A stretch of 64,000 bases of DNA, taken from Terrirubrum flagellatum. Lineage in GTDB: Bacteria; Pseudomonadota; Alphaproteobacteria; Rhizobiales; Beijerinckiaceae. How positions within the stretch are numbered: the stretch's first letter is position 1; every line of letters begins with the position of its first letter. Shown here piece by piece: positions 18,060 to 26,358 of the stretch. A model generated the notes under the pieces. It was given only the letters and a program-made list of their open reading frames with translations. It ran no database searches and was not told where the DNA came from. Position numbers and translations under genes: made by a program. The stretch spans positions 2,666,001 to 2,730,000 of the forward strand of contig NZ_CP091851.1 in assembly GCF_022059845.1 (NCBI RefSeq). The letters are read 5' to 3'.

Positions 18060-18833
18060 ATGGCGCGCGCGGCGCTACAACGTCTCGCCGTCGTCCTCGG
18101 CGCGCTGGCGCTGTGGCAGCTTGCGGTCGTCGTCTTCAAAATGCCGGCCTATTTGCTGCCCTTGCCGTTCGTCGTGGCGCAGAAGTTCGCACTGCTCGCC
18201 GGCAGCGCGGAACTGTCACGCCATATCGCGGCGACCCTGACCGAAGTGCTCGCGGGGTCGGCGATCGGCGCTGCGGCCGGGCTGCTCTGCGGCTGGCTGT
18301 TCGCCCGCATTCCCCTGCTCGGCCGGCTCCTGTCGCCGCTGATCCTGCTGCTCCAGACCGCGCCCAAAATCGCCATCGCGCCGCTGCTGTTGCTGTGGCT
18401 GGGGCTGGGGCTCGGCCCCAAGGTCGTGCTGATCGCGATCGTCGCCTTCTTCCCCGTGATGGCGGGGACGGTCGCCGGCCTCTCCGGCGTCGACAAGAGC
18501 TATCGCGATCTCGCTCGCCTGCTCAAACTCTCCGCCTGGACCCGGTTCCGGCGGATCGAACTCCCCTTCGCCGCCCCGCCGGTCTTCGCCGGGCTCAAGA
18601 TCGCCTCCACCCAGGCCATGACGGCGTCCGTGGTCGGCGAGCTCATGGGCGCGACCTACGGCCTTGGCTATCTCCTCAGCCTCGGCCAGGAGAATAACGA
18701 CGCCGGCGTGGTGATCGCGGCGATCCTCATGCTCTGCGTCATGGGCTGGGCGCTGCACGAGGCCGTCCGGCTCACGGAACGGCGCCTGCTCGGCTGGCAT
18801 GAGAGCCAGATCATCCAGGAGGCCGCCGGATAG
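18060..18833 (+). CDS. ABC transporter permease, SsuC/TauC/ThiX-like (second copy)
   Basis: A 257-residue permease with about six membrane helices, related to the permease at 15478-16248 along its length (compare LLQTAPKIAIAPLLLLWLGL with LQTAPKIALAPLFVIWFGL). The coupling loop reads RDLARLLKLSAWTRFRRIEL and the end contains GATYGLGYLLSLGQEN. It begins four bases after the binding-protein gene. Two permeases with one ATPase suggest a heterodimeric channel. It is the last gene of the pyrF operon; the following 176 bases hold nothing recognisable. Confidence 0.9.
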   Translation: MARAALQRLAVVLGALALWQLAVVVFKMPAYLLPLPFVVAQKFALLAGSAELSRHIAATLTEVLAGSAIGAAAGLLCGWLFARIPLLGRLLSPLILLLQTAPKIAIAPLLLLWLGLGLGPKVVLIAIVAFFPVMAGTVAGLSGVDKSYRDLARLLKLSAWTRFRRIELPFAAPPVFAGLKIASTQAMTASVVGELMGATYGLGYLLSLGQENNDAGVVIAAILMLCVMGWALHEAVRLTERRLLGWHESQIIQEAAG

Positions 18834-19009
18834 ATGTAAGGTCGCGGACTTGTATGTTTCATCCGCGCATAGTCCGCCCGTCTTACGCCTTTGGTCGCGA
18901 GATAAGATTCAAAACCGCGGTCGTGTTCGATTTTCGTCAGCGCCACGCTATGAGACGCATCCCATGATTCACTGCGCTCAGCGTCGCCTCGAGCGAACGC
19001 ATGAATGCA

Positions 19010-19357
19010 TTATACCGAGTGACGACGCGGCAATGCGATCGACTCTGCGCCATCGAGAGCATCGATTTTACTGATCTCATTCAGAAAGGCCAGACGCTCT
19101 GGCGCGGAGGCCGAGCTGTTCTCGATAGCCGCTTCAAGGATATCGAGCAGTTGAGCGCGAACTTTCGCGGCGATGTCTATCGAGAGAGGCTCGCCGGCAT
19201 AGGCGTCAGCAAAACGGCCGGCGAGGTCGGCCAATATGCGGAGAGCGGCCGCGTTGTCTGGTTCTACCGTTCTCAACCGAGCCGCCCGCGCTCGAAATTC
19301 GCCATACGCGTCAGCGCCCCAACCCTGCGAAATTATCCAGTTCAGGAGATCGTTCAT
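19010..19357 (-). CDS. Hypothetical protein, 115 residues
   Basis: Unrecognised. The sequence looks like a real soluble helical protein (MNDLLNWIISQGWGADAYGE, then Ala/Leu/Glu-rich helices and LAFLNEISKIDALDG), with alphaproteobacterial codon use. GAAAGAG lies just before the ATG at 19357. It is 97 bases downstream of the M20 hydrolase gene on the same strand and could be the last member of the MFS-pyrK-pyrD-hydrolase operon. No function can be given. Confidence 0.55.
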   Translation of the reverse strand: MNDLLNWIISQGWGADAYGEFRARAARLRTVEPDNAAALRILADLAGRFADAYAGEPLSIDIAAKVRAQLLDILEAAIENSSASAPERLAFLNEISKIDALDGAESIALPRRHSV

Positions 19358-19454
19358 CTCTTTCGATCCTCAATTCGTCAGCTTCCTGCTGCGGTCTCCT
19401 CCCGCAATTTGTGTCCCTTTTCGCTGGTTGTTCGCCGCGCGCAGCCGGACGCAT

Positions 19455-20750
19455 TTATTCCACAGCCTCCTTGATCGCTGCTCGCATCACCGCGACCCCG
19501 GCGAGAAAATCCTCGATCGCCATCGCCTCGCGCGGATTATGCGAACCATGCTGGTTTCGGACGAAGACCATTGCGCTTGGAACGCCAGCGTTGGCGAAAA
19601 CCGCGGCGTCGTGTCCGGCCCCGCTTGAGATTTCCTCGTCAGGCAGACCGAGGCTGCGAGCCGCGGCCTTGAGTCGTTCAATCCATTTCGCGTCCATCGC
19701 GGCGGGAGCCGTTTCAAGACGGCGGTCGAATCTGAATGCGACCTTGCGCTCTTCGCCAATCAGTCCGCACTCTGAAACAAAGAGCGTGTAAAACGCCTCC
19801 AATGTATCTTGGCTCTGGCTGCGCGCTTCGAAAGAAAAGGCGATCGCGCCAGGAATGCGCGCAATGGCGTGCTCCTTTGGATCGGTGCCGAGGACGCCGC
19901 AGGTCACGACAAGGTCATGGCCGTGCTCCAGCAGGGCGCGCCAGCGTCGGTCGAGACGAGCGATCAACTCGGCCGTCGCAAAGACCGCGTCGCGCCGCAA
20001 CCAGCGAGGCACCGCGCCGGAATGGCCGGCCTCGCCGACGCATTCCACCGAACGATGACGGATGTTGCCGCGAATCCCGGCGACAATTCCGATCGGCAGT
20101 CCCTGCGCGGTCAGAACAGGCCCTTGCTCGATATGCAGCTCGATCCACGCGAAGACCGAACGCGGATCGAGGATGGCGCTCCCAGCAGCGACGCGCGCAA
20201 CGTCAACGCCAACCTCGGCCATGCACTCCGCCAGCGTGCGCCCGGAACCCGCCTCCTGCGCAGCAAGATCGGCGGCAGAGAGCTTCCCGAACAATGCGCT
20301 TGAGCCCATATACGCTTTGCCGAAACGCGAGCTTTCCTCTCCACGCAGCCCATAGACCTTGATCGTTCGCCGCGGCGTCCATCCTTCTCTACGAAATCGC
20401 GCCAGGATAACGAGACCAGCGACGACGCCCGCCGCTCCGTCGAAATTTCCTCCCTGGGGCACAGAATCAAGATGCGATCCGCAGGCGAGAAACGGCAGAT
20501 CCGGATCGGCGCCCGCGAACGTAATCACGAGATGGGCCCCGGCATCGCGGTGCGTCGTCAAGCCGAGCGCGCGCGCCTCTTTCTCGACGATATCGAGCGC
20601 CAGCGACTCGCGCCTGCTGTAGGCCTCTCGCGTAACGCCGACGCCGTCAGTTGTTTGCTCGCGGAGCAAGTTGAACAACCTCTCCGCCAGCACGCGATCA
20701 TCTTCGTCGCCCTGGCGCAGGTTACGCCTCTCGGCGATCGCGGTTGTCAT
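19455..20750 (-). CDS. Zn-dependent N-carbamoyl-amino-acid hydrolase / ureidopropionase-type amidase (M20 family)
   Basis: A 431-residue member of the HyuC/AMAB/allantoate amidohydrolase group. Two-metal ligands are visible: His and Asp of GSHLDSVPQGGNFDGA, the Glu pair of RGEESSRF, His of ELHIEQGPVL, and the late His of SGAGHDAAVF. The dimer-lid Arg/Asn region (FSFEARSQ) is also present. Such enzymes split N-carbamoyl amino acids into the amino acid, CO2 and ammonia. ATG at 20750 overlaps the pyrD stop as ATGA, which argues for joint expression with PyrD and PyrK. In that context N-carbamoyl-L-aspartate or N-carbamoyl-beta-alanine are the natural candidates; allantoate or hydantoin-derived substrates cannot be excluded. 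Confidence 0.85.
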   Translation of the reverse strand: MTTAIAERRNLRQGDEDDRVLAERLFNLLREQTTDGVGVTREAYSRRESLALDIVEKEARALGLTTHRDAGAHLVITFAGADPDLPFLACGSHLDSVPQGGNFDGAAGVVAGLVILARFRREGWTPRRTIKVYGLRGEESSRFGKAYMGSSALFGKLSAADLAAQEAGSGRTLAECMAEVGVDVARVAAGSAILDPRSVFAWIELHIEQGPVLTAQGLPIGIVAGIRGNIRHRSVECVGEAGHSGAVPRWLRRDAVFATAELIARLDRRWRALLEHGHDLVVTCGVLGTDPKEHAIARIPGAIAFSFEARSQSQDTLEAFYTLFVSECGLIGEERKVAFRFDRRLETAPAAMDAKWIERLKAAARSLGLPDEEISSGAGHDAAVFANAGVPSAMVFVRNQHGSHNPREAMAIEDFLAGVAVMRAAIKEAVE

Positions 20751-21718
20751 GGCCGCGGATTCACCCACGCCAGATCCGGCTCGTCAGCTTCCTCGATCAC
20801 GACGCCGCGGACGATATCCGTCACACGCGGGATTTCGCGACGCAGACAGAAAGCCCCAAGATCGCTCACGATCGTGGTCATCGCCGCCGGCTGAAGGAAA
20901 GTCGCGGTCCCGACCTGAACAGCGCTCGCGCCGGCCAGCATATACTCGACGACATCTTCAGCGGTGGAAACGCCGCCGCAGCCGATAATAGAAATCTTCA
21001 CTGCTTTTGCGCATTGGAAAACCTGACGCAGGATGATCGGCTTGATCGCAGGGCCAGACAACCCGCCCATCACATTGCCGAGGCAGGGCCTGAAGGTCTT
21101 GATATCGATCGCCATCGACAGGATCGTGTTAGCGACGACGACGGCGTCCGCTCCGGCAGCCTCGGCCGCCCGCGCGACCTCTGCAATGTCGCCCGTGTTG
21201 GGCGTGAGTTTCACCCAAAGTGGCAATTTCGTCGCGTTGCGCAATTCGCGTGTCACTTTTTCGGTGGAGTCGGCGCGTATTGCATACGCCTTGCCGTCTT
21301 CCTCAATGTTCGGACAGGAAATGTTCGCCTCAATCGCGGCGACGCCGGGAATCGACAACTCTGTCGCCAAACTGGCGAATCCTTCCGCTGTCGGCGCTGA
21401 GATGGAAACGACCAGCGGCGCGTCGCAGGCCGCGTAGTGTCGCATCGTTTCTTCAAGGAAATAAGGAACGCCTTGCGAAGGAATGCCAATAGCGTTGATG
21501 AGGCCGCCCGGCCGCTCGACGATGCGCGGCAACGGATTGCCGGCGCGAAGCTCGCGGGTGATCGTCTTGGTCACAATCGCGCCAAGCAGATTGAAATCGA
21601 TGACTCTCTCGAGCCCCTCGGCGAAAGTGCCCGAAGCCGGCATAACCGGATTGCGCAAGGCGAGTCCGCCGACCTCAACGGAAAGATCGACCATCGTCGC
21701 TCTCGTCACTGCGTTCAT
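20747..21718 (-). CDS. pyrD: Dihydroorotate dehydrogenase type 1B, catalytic subunit (PyrD)
   Basis: A 323-residue FMN TIM barrel. The class-1 catalytic loop reads NISCPN with cysteine as the base, preceded by PASGTF and TKTITRE (FMN/substrate lysine) and NAIGIPSQG, followed by WVKLTPN, GGLSGPAIKP and the FMN-phosphate site IIGCGGVSTAEDV...GASAVQVGTA. These fit type 1B (NAD-linked) enzymes, which work with a PyrK subunit; pyrK is directly upstream. It lacks the C-terminal 4Fe-4S extension of PreA-type dihydropyrimidine dehydrogenase. Start at 21718 overlaps the pyrK stop as ATGA. Operon context suggests it may run in a catabolic direction (orotate reduction), which is inference. Confidence 0.9.
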   Translation of the reverse strand: MNAVTRATMVDLSVEVGGLALRNPVMPASGTFAEGLERVIDFNLLGAIVTKTITRELRAGNPLPRIVERPGGLINAIGIPSQGVPYFLEETMRHYAACDAPLVVSISAPTAEGFASLATELSIPGVAAIEANISCPNIEEDGKAYAIRADSTEKVTRELRNATKLPLWVKLTPNTGDIAEVARAAEAAGADAVVVANTILSMAIDIKTFRPCLGNVMGGLSGPAIKPIILRQVFQCAKAVKISIIGCGGVSTAEDVVEYMLAGASAVQVGTATFLQPAAMTTIVSDLGAFCLRREIPRVTDIVRGVVIEEADEPDLAWVNPRP

Positions 21719-22578
21719 GGCAGCGCCTCCGAGAGATCGAACACGGGTCCGTCCCAGCAGACGCGCCGGCTGACAATTTCTCCGTTGACGTTGAAGTCGC
21801 GCACGCAGCAGTGGCAAAGCCCGATTCCGCAAGCCATTTGCTGCTCCATCGCAATTTGTCCCCTCAGGCCGAATTCCTTGGCGAGGCGCTGCTGGACGCG
21901 CATCAATCTGCTCGATCCGCAGGTAAAGAATGCATCGCAGCGTTCTTCGACGATCAACTGGCGCAAAATGCGCTCGACATTGGTTGGACCGCTCGACTGT
22001 TCGGCGTCGGTCACGGAAATCACGTCGGCGCCGTGCGCCCGGAACAGATCGACTGAAACCAGGAGCTCCGGCCGGCGCGCACTGAGGATCGCGGTGACAT
22101 GGACGCCTTTGCGTTTCGCAGCCAGCGCGAGGGGCGCGAGCGTCGCGAGCCCAGCGCCCCGCCCGATCGCAACGATGCGCCGCCATGACGGGTCTAAAGT
22201 AAAGCCGACGCCAAGCGGCCCCATGATATCAAGCGTATCGCCGGCTCTCAAAGTGTCGAGGCCGCGCGTGCCTGCGCCGGCGACCTTGTAGAGGAACTCG
22301 AGCTGACGGTTCGCCGGATCGGCGCCGTAAACACTCATGGGCCGGCGGAGGAAAGGTTGCTCGCCCGCTGGATGCGGACAAAGCAGTTGGAAGAACTGGC
22401 CTGGCGTCGCAGCGGCCGCCACATCGCTGCAACTGACGACGAGGTGACGATATTCGGCGTTGACGGCGTCATTGCGGATGACGGGCGCGAGTTCGGCGAC
22501 GATGTCGGGCTTCCAGCGGGCAGACCCTGTGACGCGGCTTGTCGCCGCGTCAGGCTGTATGGCGGCGGTGAATGCCAT
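21715..22578 (-). CDS. pyrK: Dihydroorotate dehydrogenase electron-transfer subunit (PyrK-like)
   Basis: A 287-residue ferredoxin-reductase-type protein: an FAD domain with RRPMSVYG and GAGTRGLDTLRAGD, an NAD domain with VAIGRGAGLATLAPLA and FFTCGSSRLM, and a C-terminal 2Fe-2S motif CGIGLCHCCV with a fourth Cys in RRVCWDGPVF. This matches PyrK, which passes electrons between NAD(H) and the FMN of type 1B PyrD. It lies between the MFS transporter (nine-base gap) and pyrD (ATGA overlap). The N-terminal 25 residues are polar and longer than usual, so an internal start is possible. Confidence 0.88.
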   Translation of the reverse strand: MAFTAAIQPDAATSRVTGSARWKPDIVAELAPVIRNDAVNAEYRHLVVSCSDVAAAATPGQFFQLLCPHPAGEQPFLRRPMSVYGADPANRQLEFLYKVAGAGTRGLDTLRAGDTLDIMGPLGVGFTLDPSWRRIVAIGRGAGLATLAPLALAAKRKGVHVTAILSARRPELLVSVDLFRAHGADVISVTDAEQSSGPTNVERILRQLIVEERCDAFFTCGSSRLMRVQQRLAKEFGLRGQIAMEQQMACGIGLCHCCVRDFNVNGEIVSRRVCWDGPVFDLSEALP

Positions 22579-22587
22579 CTCAACACC

Positions 22588-23865
22588 TCACGCCAGCGCG
22601 ACGCCACGTCGCTCCGGGATCAGGAGCCACATCGCAAAAATGTCGAGGACGTAGAGTATCGCGAGCAGCGCAATAGCGGTCTCGAAACCATAAGCCGAAG
22701 CGACCGCGCCGACCACGACGGGGCCGAATCCGCCAACGCCGCGGCCAATGTTGAAGAGCATGTTCTGCGCTGTCGCCCGGGCGGTCGTGGGAAAGAGCTC
22801 GCTGATCAGCGCGCCGTAACCGCCAAGCATTCCGTTGACGAAAAAGCCCATCACGGCGCCCGTCACGAGAAGCTGGAAAGGGTCGGTGAGCCGCGAATAA
22901 ACGACGACCATGAGCGCTGCGCCAAGCATATAAGCGAAAAAGGCTGGCCGACGGCCGATCCGATCCGCGATATGCCCGAAGGCGAGGATGCCCGCCGCCA
23001 TGCCGGCGATGGTCACTGCAGTCCACACGGCCGATTGCGTCAGGGCGAAGCCGAACCGCGATGCGAGATAGTTCGGCAGCCAGATCATGACGCCGTAGTA
23101 GCCGAAGTTTTGAACCGAACAGAGGATTGTCATGCCGATGCTGATCCTGGTCGCAGGCCAATCCTTCACCAGCGCGCGCAACGACGATTCCGGCCGCCGA
23201 TCCTTGCTTCGCACGACAAACACCTCGGGTTCGTGCAGCGAATGGCGAATGAAATAGGCGATGACCGCCGGCGCGATCCCGATGGCGAACATGCCGCGCC
23301 ATCCGATCAGCGGCAGCAGGATGGGAGTCGCGATCGCCGCGGCCAACACGCCGAGTTGCCAACCCAAGCCGACATAGGAGGAAGCGCGCGCCCGCTTGGC
23401 GGCCGGCCAAGCTTCGGCGACCAGCGCCATGCCGATGCCGAATTCTCCGCCGAGGCCCAGCCCCGCAATCGTCCGGTAAGCCAACAGATCCCAATAGCCC
23501 TGCGCAAGTGCACACATGCCGGTGAAGATTGCGAACAAGACGATCGTCCAGGTTAGCACCCGCACTCGGCCAATCCGGTCCGAGAGCATGCCGAAACCAA
23601 TGCCTCCCAGGACGGCGCCGACCAGCGTCGCAGTCACCAGTGAGGCCGCCTGCGCTTGGCTAAGCTGCAGATCCGCTGAAATTGGCCGGAGCATAAAGCC
23701 CAGGATCAGAAGGTCGAAGCCATCCATGGCGTAGCCGATGGCGGCTCCCCAAAGCGCCTTCCGACCAGCGCCGTCGACCTCGGCAGGATCCAGTAATTGG
23801 TTGAAATCCGCGATTGCGGCCTGGTTGTCACTCACAGCTGAAATCCCCCTCGGTTCGCTGAGCAC
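22588..23865 (-). CDS. Major facilitator superfamily transporter (aromatic/organic acid:H+ symporter type)
   Basis: A 425-residue protein with twelve predicted helices. The early signature DGFDLLILGFMLRPIS and the loop-2 motif GFGMLSDRIGRVRVL resemble the AAHS/ShiA/PcaK branch for carboxylated ring compounds; RSKDRRPESSLRAL marks the central cytoplasmic loop. It is the first gene of the operon with pyrK, pyrD and the ureido hydrolase, so an anionic pyrimidine such as orotate is a sensible candidate cargo (inference). The ATG at 23865 gives a short hydrophilic N-terminus, normal for the family. Confidence 0.85.
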   Translation of the reverse strand: MLSEPRGISAVSDNQAAIADFNQLLDPAEVDGAGRKALWGAAIGYAMDGFDLLILGFMLRPISADLQLSQAQAASLVTATLVGAVLGGIGFGMLSDRIGRVRVLTWTIVLFAIFTGMCALAQGYWDLLAYRTIAGLGLGGEFGIGMALVAEAWPAAKRARASSYVGLGWQLGVLAAAIATPILLPLIGWRGMFAIGIAPAVIAYFIRHSLHEPEVFVVRSKDRRPESSLRALVKDWPATRISIGMTILCSVQNFGYYGVMIWLPNYLASRFGFALTQSAVWTAVTIAGMAAGILAFGHIADRIGRRPAFFAYMLGAALMVVVYSRLTDPFQLLVTGAVMGFFVNGMLGGYGALISELFPTTARATAQNMLFNIGRGVGGFGPVVVGAVASAYGFETAIALLAILYVLDIFAMWLLIPERRGVALA

Positions 23866-24587
23866 GGCGTAACGGACGCCGGCGCGCGCGCCGCCGGCTA
23901 CAACTTTGAGCGTCTCGCCAAAGCCCCTCGTGGAAGGCCCTGCGCGCCGTTCACAGCCGAACAGTGCGCTTTGGCGGAATCCTTCGCGGCGACCCAGCCC
24001 TTATCGCGGGTGCCTTAGCTTCTTCATATATGAGATTTATCTATATTTAAAGACTATAATATCATTTTTGAGACCAAATTTCGTGCAAGGCCCGGTCACG
24101 GTGCGCGTGGCCCGGTCTTGCGGCGATCATGCCGGCGCGCAGCGCCAAAAGCTCGACGAGCAGCGCTTCGCCGAGACCAGGCATGGCCGCCTTCGCCTTG
24201 CGGGAAGCGACCGCGCCCGATAGCGATGCGTTATTGAACTCACGCGCTCACGCGATGTGAGCGCCGAGCAAACGGGCGCGCGCATCCGGCAGAATTCGCC
24301 GCTCGCGCCAAGCTCCCGAATGCGCCTCTTTGACCGTCGACCATCAGGCAGCCTGGTTCGCGCGGGGCGTTGCGCCGGCTTGGGCCTGTGACACTCGACG
24401 ATGGCCTCGGATGGCGCTCACCCATTCAATGCCTGTTGACGACTGTCGACAATCGACGTTATGTTCTCTTTATGGCCGCCGTCATTAGTCCGAAATGGGC
24501 ATTGGAGGCGGTTTGCGGTGAGCTGCGCAACATGGAGCGGTAGTTGTACGGACGCGCCAGCATTCAGCCGGTCTCAAGCCGCGCGCC
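23866..24587. promoter_or_regulatory. 722-base divergent regulatory region between the MFS-pyrKD operon and the GntR-TRAP operon
   Basis: No convincing gene. Bases 24024-24070 are very AT-rich (TATATGAGATTTATCTATAT and following) and likely hold the leftward promoter of the MFS operon. Bases 24090-24430 are GC-rich and look like decayed coding DNA, but I could not name it. Near 24436-24456 GTTGACGACTGTCGACAATC contains the palindrome TGTCGACA (24444-24451), resembling half-sites used by FadR-type GntR proteins, and is a candidate operator for the GntR gene that starts at 24588. Confidence 0.4.
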
Positions 24588-25277
24588 ATGATGAGCGATC
24601 TCATCTCCAGCCCGGCCGAGCTCCGCGAACTTTCGCTCGTCCGACTGACGACTGAAGCGATCTTCCGAATGATCGGCGACGGCCGGTTGCGGCCGGGACA
24701 GCGGTTGGTCGAAAATGATCTCTCGGCGCAACTTGGCGTCGGCCGCTCGCCCCTGCGCGAGGCTTTTCGCATCCTTACAGAGCGGGGCGCGCTGGTCTCT
24801 CTCCCCCGGCGAGGCACCTATGTCCGCGCGCTCACCGCAGAAACGATCGACGACATCTATACCGCGCGACGCTGCATCGAGATTTTTTCGCTGTCGGAAC
24901 TCATGGCGCGGCCTTCCGACGCAACTGTGGCTCAACTGCAAGCGGCCATCAGCGAACTTGGGCGCGCCGCGAGCGCAGAAGACGTCCGCAGCGTCATCGC
25001 CGCGGATCTCGATTTCCACGCACGCATCGTCGACGCCAGCGGCAGCAGCCGCCTCGTCGAAGCCTTCGGAAGACTGCGCTTCGACATGAACTTCGCGCTG
25101 CTGTTCGCGCAGGGTTGCTACGGCGATCTGGCGTTCGCTGCGGCAGGCCATCTCAAGATTGTCGACGCCATTCGCTCCGGCGACTCGGCCGCTGCACAGC
25201 TTTGCTTGTCCGAGCATATCGAAGATGGCCGCCGCAATCTGAGGCGCGTGTTCGAACACATCAAGAGCAATGACTAG
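24588..25277 (+). CDS. GntR-family (FadR/FCD subfamily) transcriptional regulator
   Basis: A 229-residue regulator. The N-terminal winged helix-turn-helix spans about residues 18-80 (GRLRPGQRLVENDLSAQLGV, SPLREAFRILTERG, LPRRGTYV). The C-terminal all-helical FCD domain has metal/ligand residues in DLDFHARIVDASG and HIEDGRRN. FCD regulators sense small carboxylates and usually control the adjacent catabolic genes. Its end overlaps the region just before the TRAP binding-protein gene, so it is probably autoregulated as part of that operon. Two ATG codons in tandem (24588 and 24591) both suit the start. Confidence 0.87.
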   Translation: MMSDLISSPAELRELSLVRLTTEAIFRMIGDGRLRPGQRLVENDLSAQLGVGRSPLREAFRILTERGALVSLPRRGTYVRALTAETIDDIYTARRCIEIFSLSELMARPSDATVAQLQAAISELGRAASAEDVRSVIAADLDFHARIVDASGSSRLVEAFGRLRFDMNFALLFAQGCYGDLAFAAAGHLKIVDAIRSGDSAAAQLCLSEHIEDGRRNLRRVFEHIKSND

Positions 25278-25293
25278 CCGAGGGAGGCCCAGG

Positions 25294-26295
25294 ATGCAGG
25301 CGACGCGAAGGTTGCTTCTCACAGGCCTCATGGGATCCATCGCCGCGCCGTCCGCTGTGAGACAGGGCCGCGCGCAGCAGGTCGCGACGATCCGGCTCGC
25401 ACATGTGAACCAGCCGACCTCCGAAATGCACAAGGTCGGCGCCGAAACCGCCGAGCGCGTCATCGCGCGATGCGCGGGGCGGGTCGCAATCAAGCTGTTT
25501 CCGGCCGGCCAACTCGGCACGACGACCGAGATGATCGAGCAGGCGAGCCAGGGCGAGCCGATCATCACATACGCCGACGCAGCCTATCTCTCCGGCTTCG
25601 GCGTGCCGGAACTCTCCATCCTTGGCGGCCCCTTCATTGTCGATTCAATCGTGGAGGGTCAGCGTCTCGCTGCGTCAAGCCTCGTGCAAGGCTGGTGCGA
25701 TCGCCTCGCGGCCAAGGCCAGCGTGCGCGTGCTCGCGCTCAATTGGTTCGACGGCCAGCGCCATCTCATCGGCAAGGCGGCCTATCCGAAGCCTTCCGAT
25801 ATGAAAGGCGTCAAAATCAGAGTCCCGCCGGTTCCGAGCTGGCGGAAAACGTTCGAGCCGCTCGGCGCCATTCCCACAACAGTGGAGGCGTCCGAAACTT
25901 ATTCCGCGCTCGCGCAGGGCGTGGTCGCGGCGGCCGAATCGCCGCTGCTCGGCATTCGCGCTAATCGCTGGTACGAAGTGGTGAAGAACATCACATTGAC
26001 CGCCCACTTTACGCTGTTCACCGGCTGGGTGATGTCAAGCAAGGCATTCGACGGATTGGCGGAGGCTGATCGCGCCATTCTCCTCGAAGAATTCCAGAAG
26101 GGCGGAGCGGAGATCGCCCGCCGCGCGGACGAGAAAGCCGCTGAAGTTCGCCGAGAGTTCGAGAAGGAAGGCGTCGCATTCGCATCAGCTGACATTCCCG
26201 CCTACCGGGACGCGACCCGAAGTTTCTACGCCGGTTTCGCCGATTGGCCAAAAGGCCTGCATGAGCAGGTTCGCGCGATCGCAGCCGCGAGTTGA
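25294..26295 (+). CDS. TRAP transporter substrate-binding protein (DctP family)
   Basis: A 333-residue periplasmic protein. It has a leader MQATRRLLLTGLMGSIAAPS with cleavage near RAQQ, then the DctP fold: KLFPAGQLGTTTEMIEQASQG, the ligand-binding arginine strand MKGVKIRVPPVP, and EASETYSALAQGVVAAAESP. TRAP binding proteins capture small carboxylates; the conserved Arg (of KIRVP) normally salt-bridges the carboxylate. ATG at 25294 is chosen because AGGGAGG at 25281-25287 lies upstream; an in-frame ATG earlier overlaps the GntR gene. The substrate is probably a 2-hydroxy or 2-oxo acid, judged from the dehydrogenase in the operon. Confidence 0.9.
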   Translation: MQATRRLLLTGLMGSIAAPSAVRQGRAQQVATIRLAHVNQPTSEMHKVGAETAERVIARCAGRVAIKLFPAGQLGTTTEMIEQASQGEPIITYADAAYLSGFGVPELSILGGPFIVDSIVEGQRLAASSLVQGWCDRLAAKASVRVLALNWFDGQRHLIGKAAYPKPSDMKGVKIRVPPVPSWRKTFEPLGAIPTTVEASETYSALAQGVVAAAESPLLGIRANRWYEVVKNITLTAHFTLFTGWVMSSKAFDGLAEADRAILLEEFQKGGAEIARRADEKAAEVRREFEKEGVAFASADIPAYRDATRSFYAGFADWPKGLHEQVRAIAAAS

Positions 26296-26358
26296 GCCGT
26301 GATGCGCGAACGCCGCTGTAAATAGTCAGCAGCGAAAGAAGCTAGCGACATCTCCTTA

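Noticed and set aside
20747-21718. PyrD as the PreA subunit of dihydropyrimidine dehydrogenase
   Set aside because: PreA carries a C-terminal ferredoxin domain with CxxCxxC clusters; this protein ends without one, and its partner is PyrK-like, not PreT-like.
22357-23556. Plus-strand open frame opposite pyrK and the MFS gene
   Set aside because: Composition is His/Arg/Asp-rich as expected for an antisense frame of membrane-protein DNA; spans two genes.
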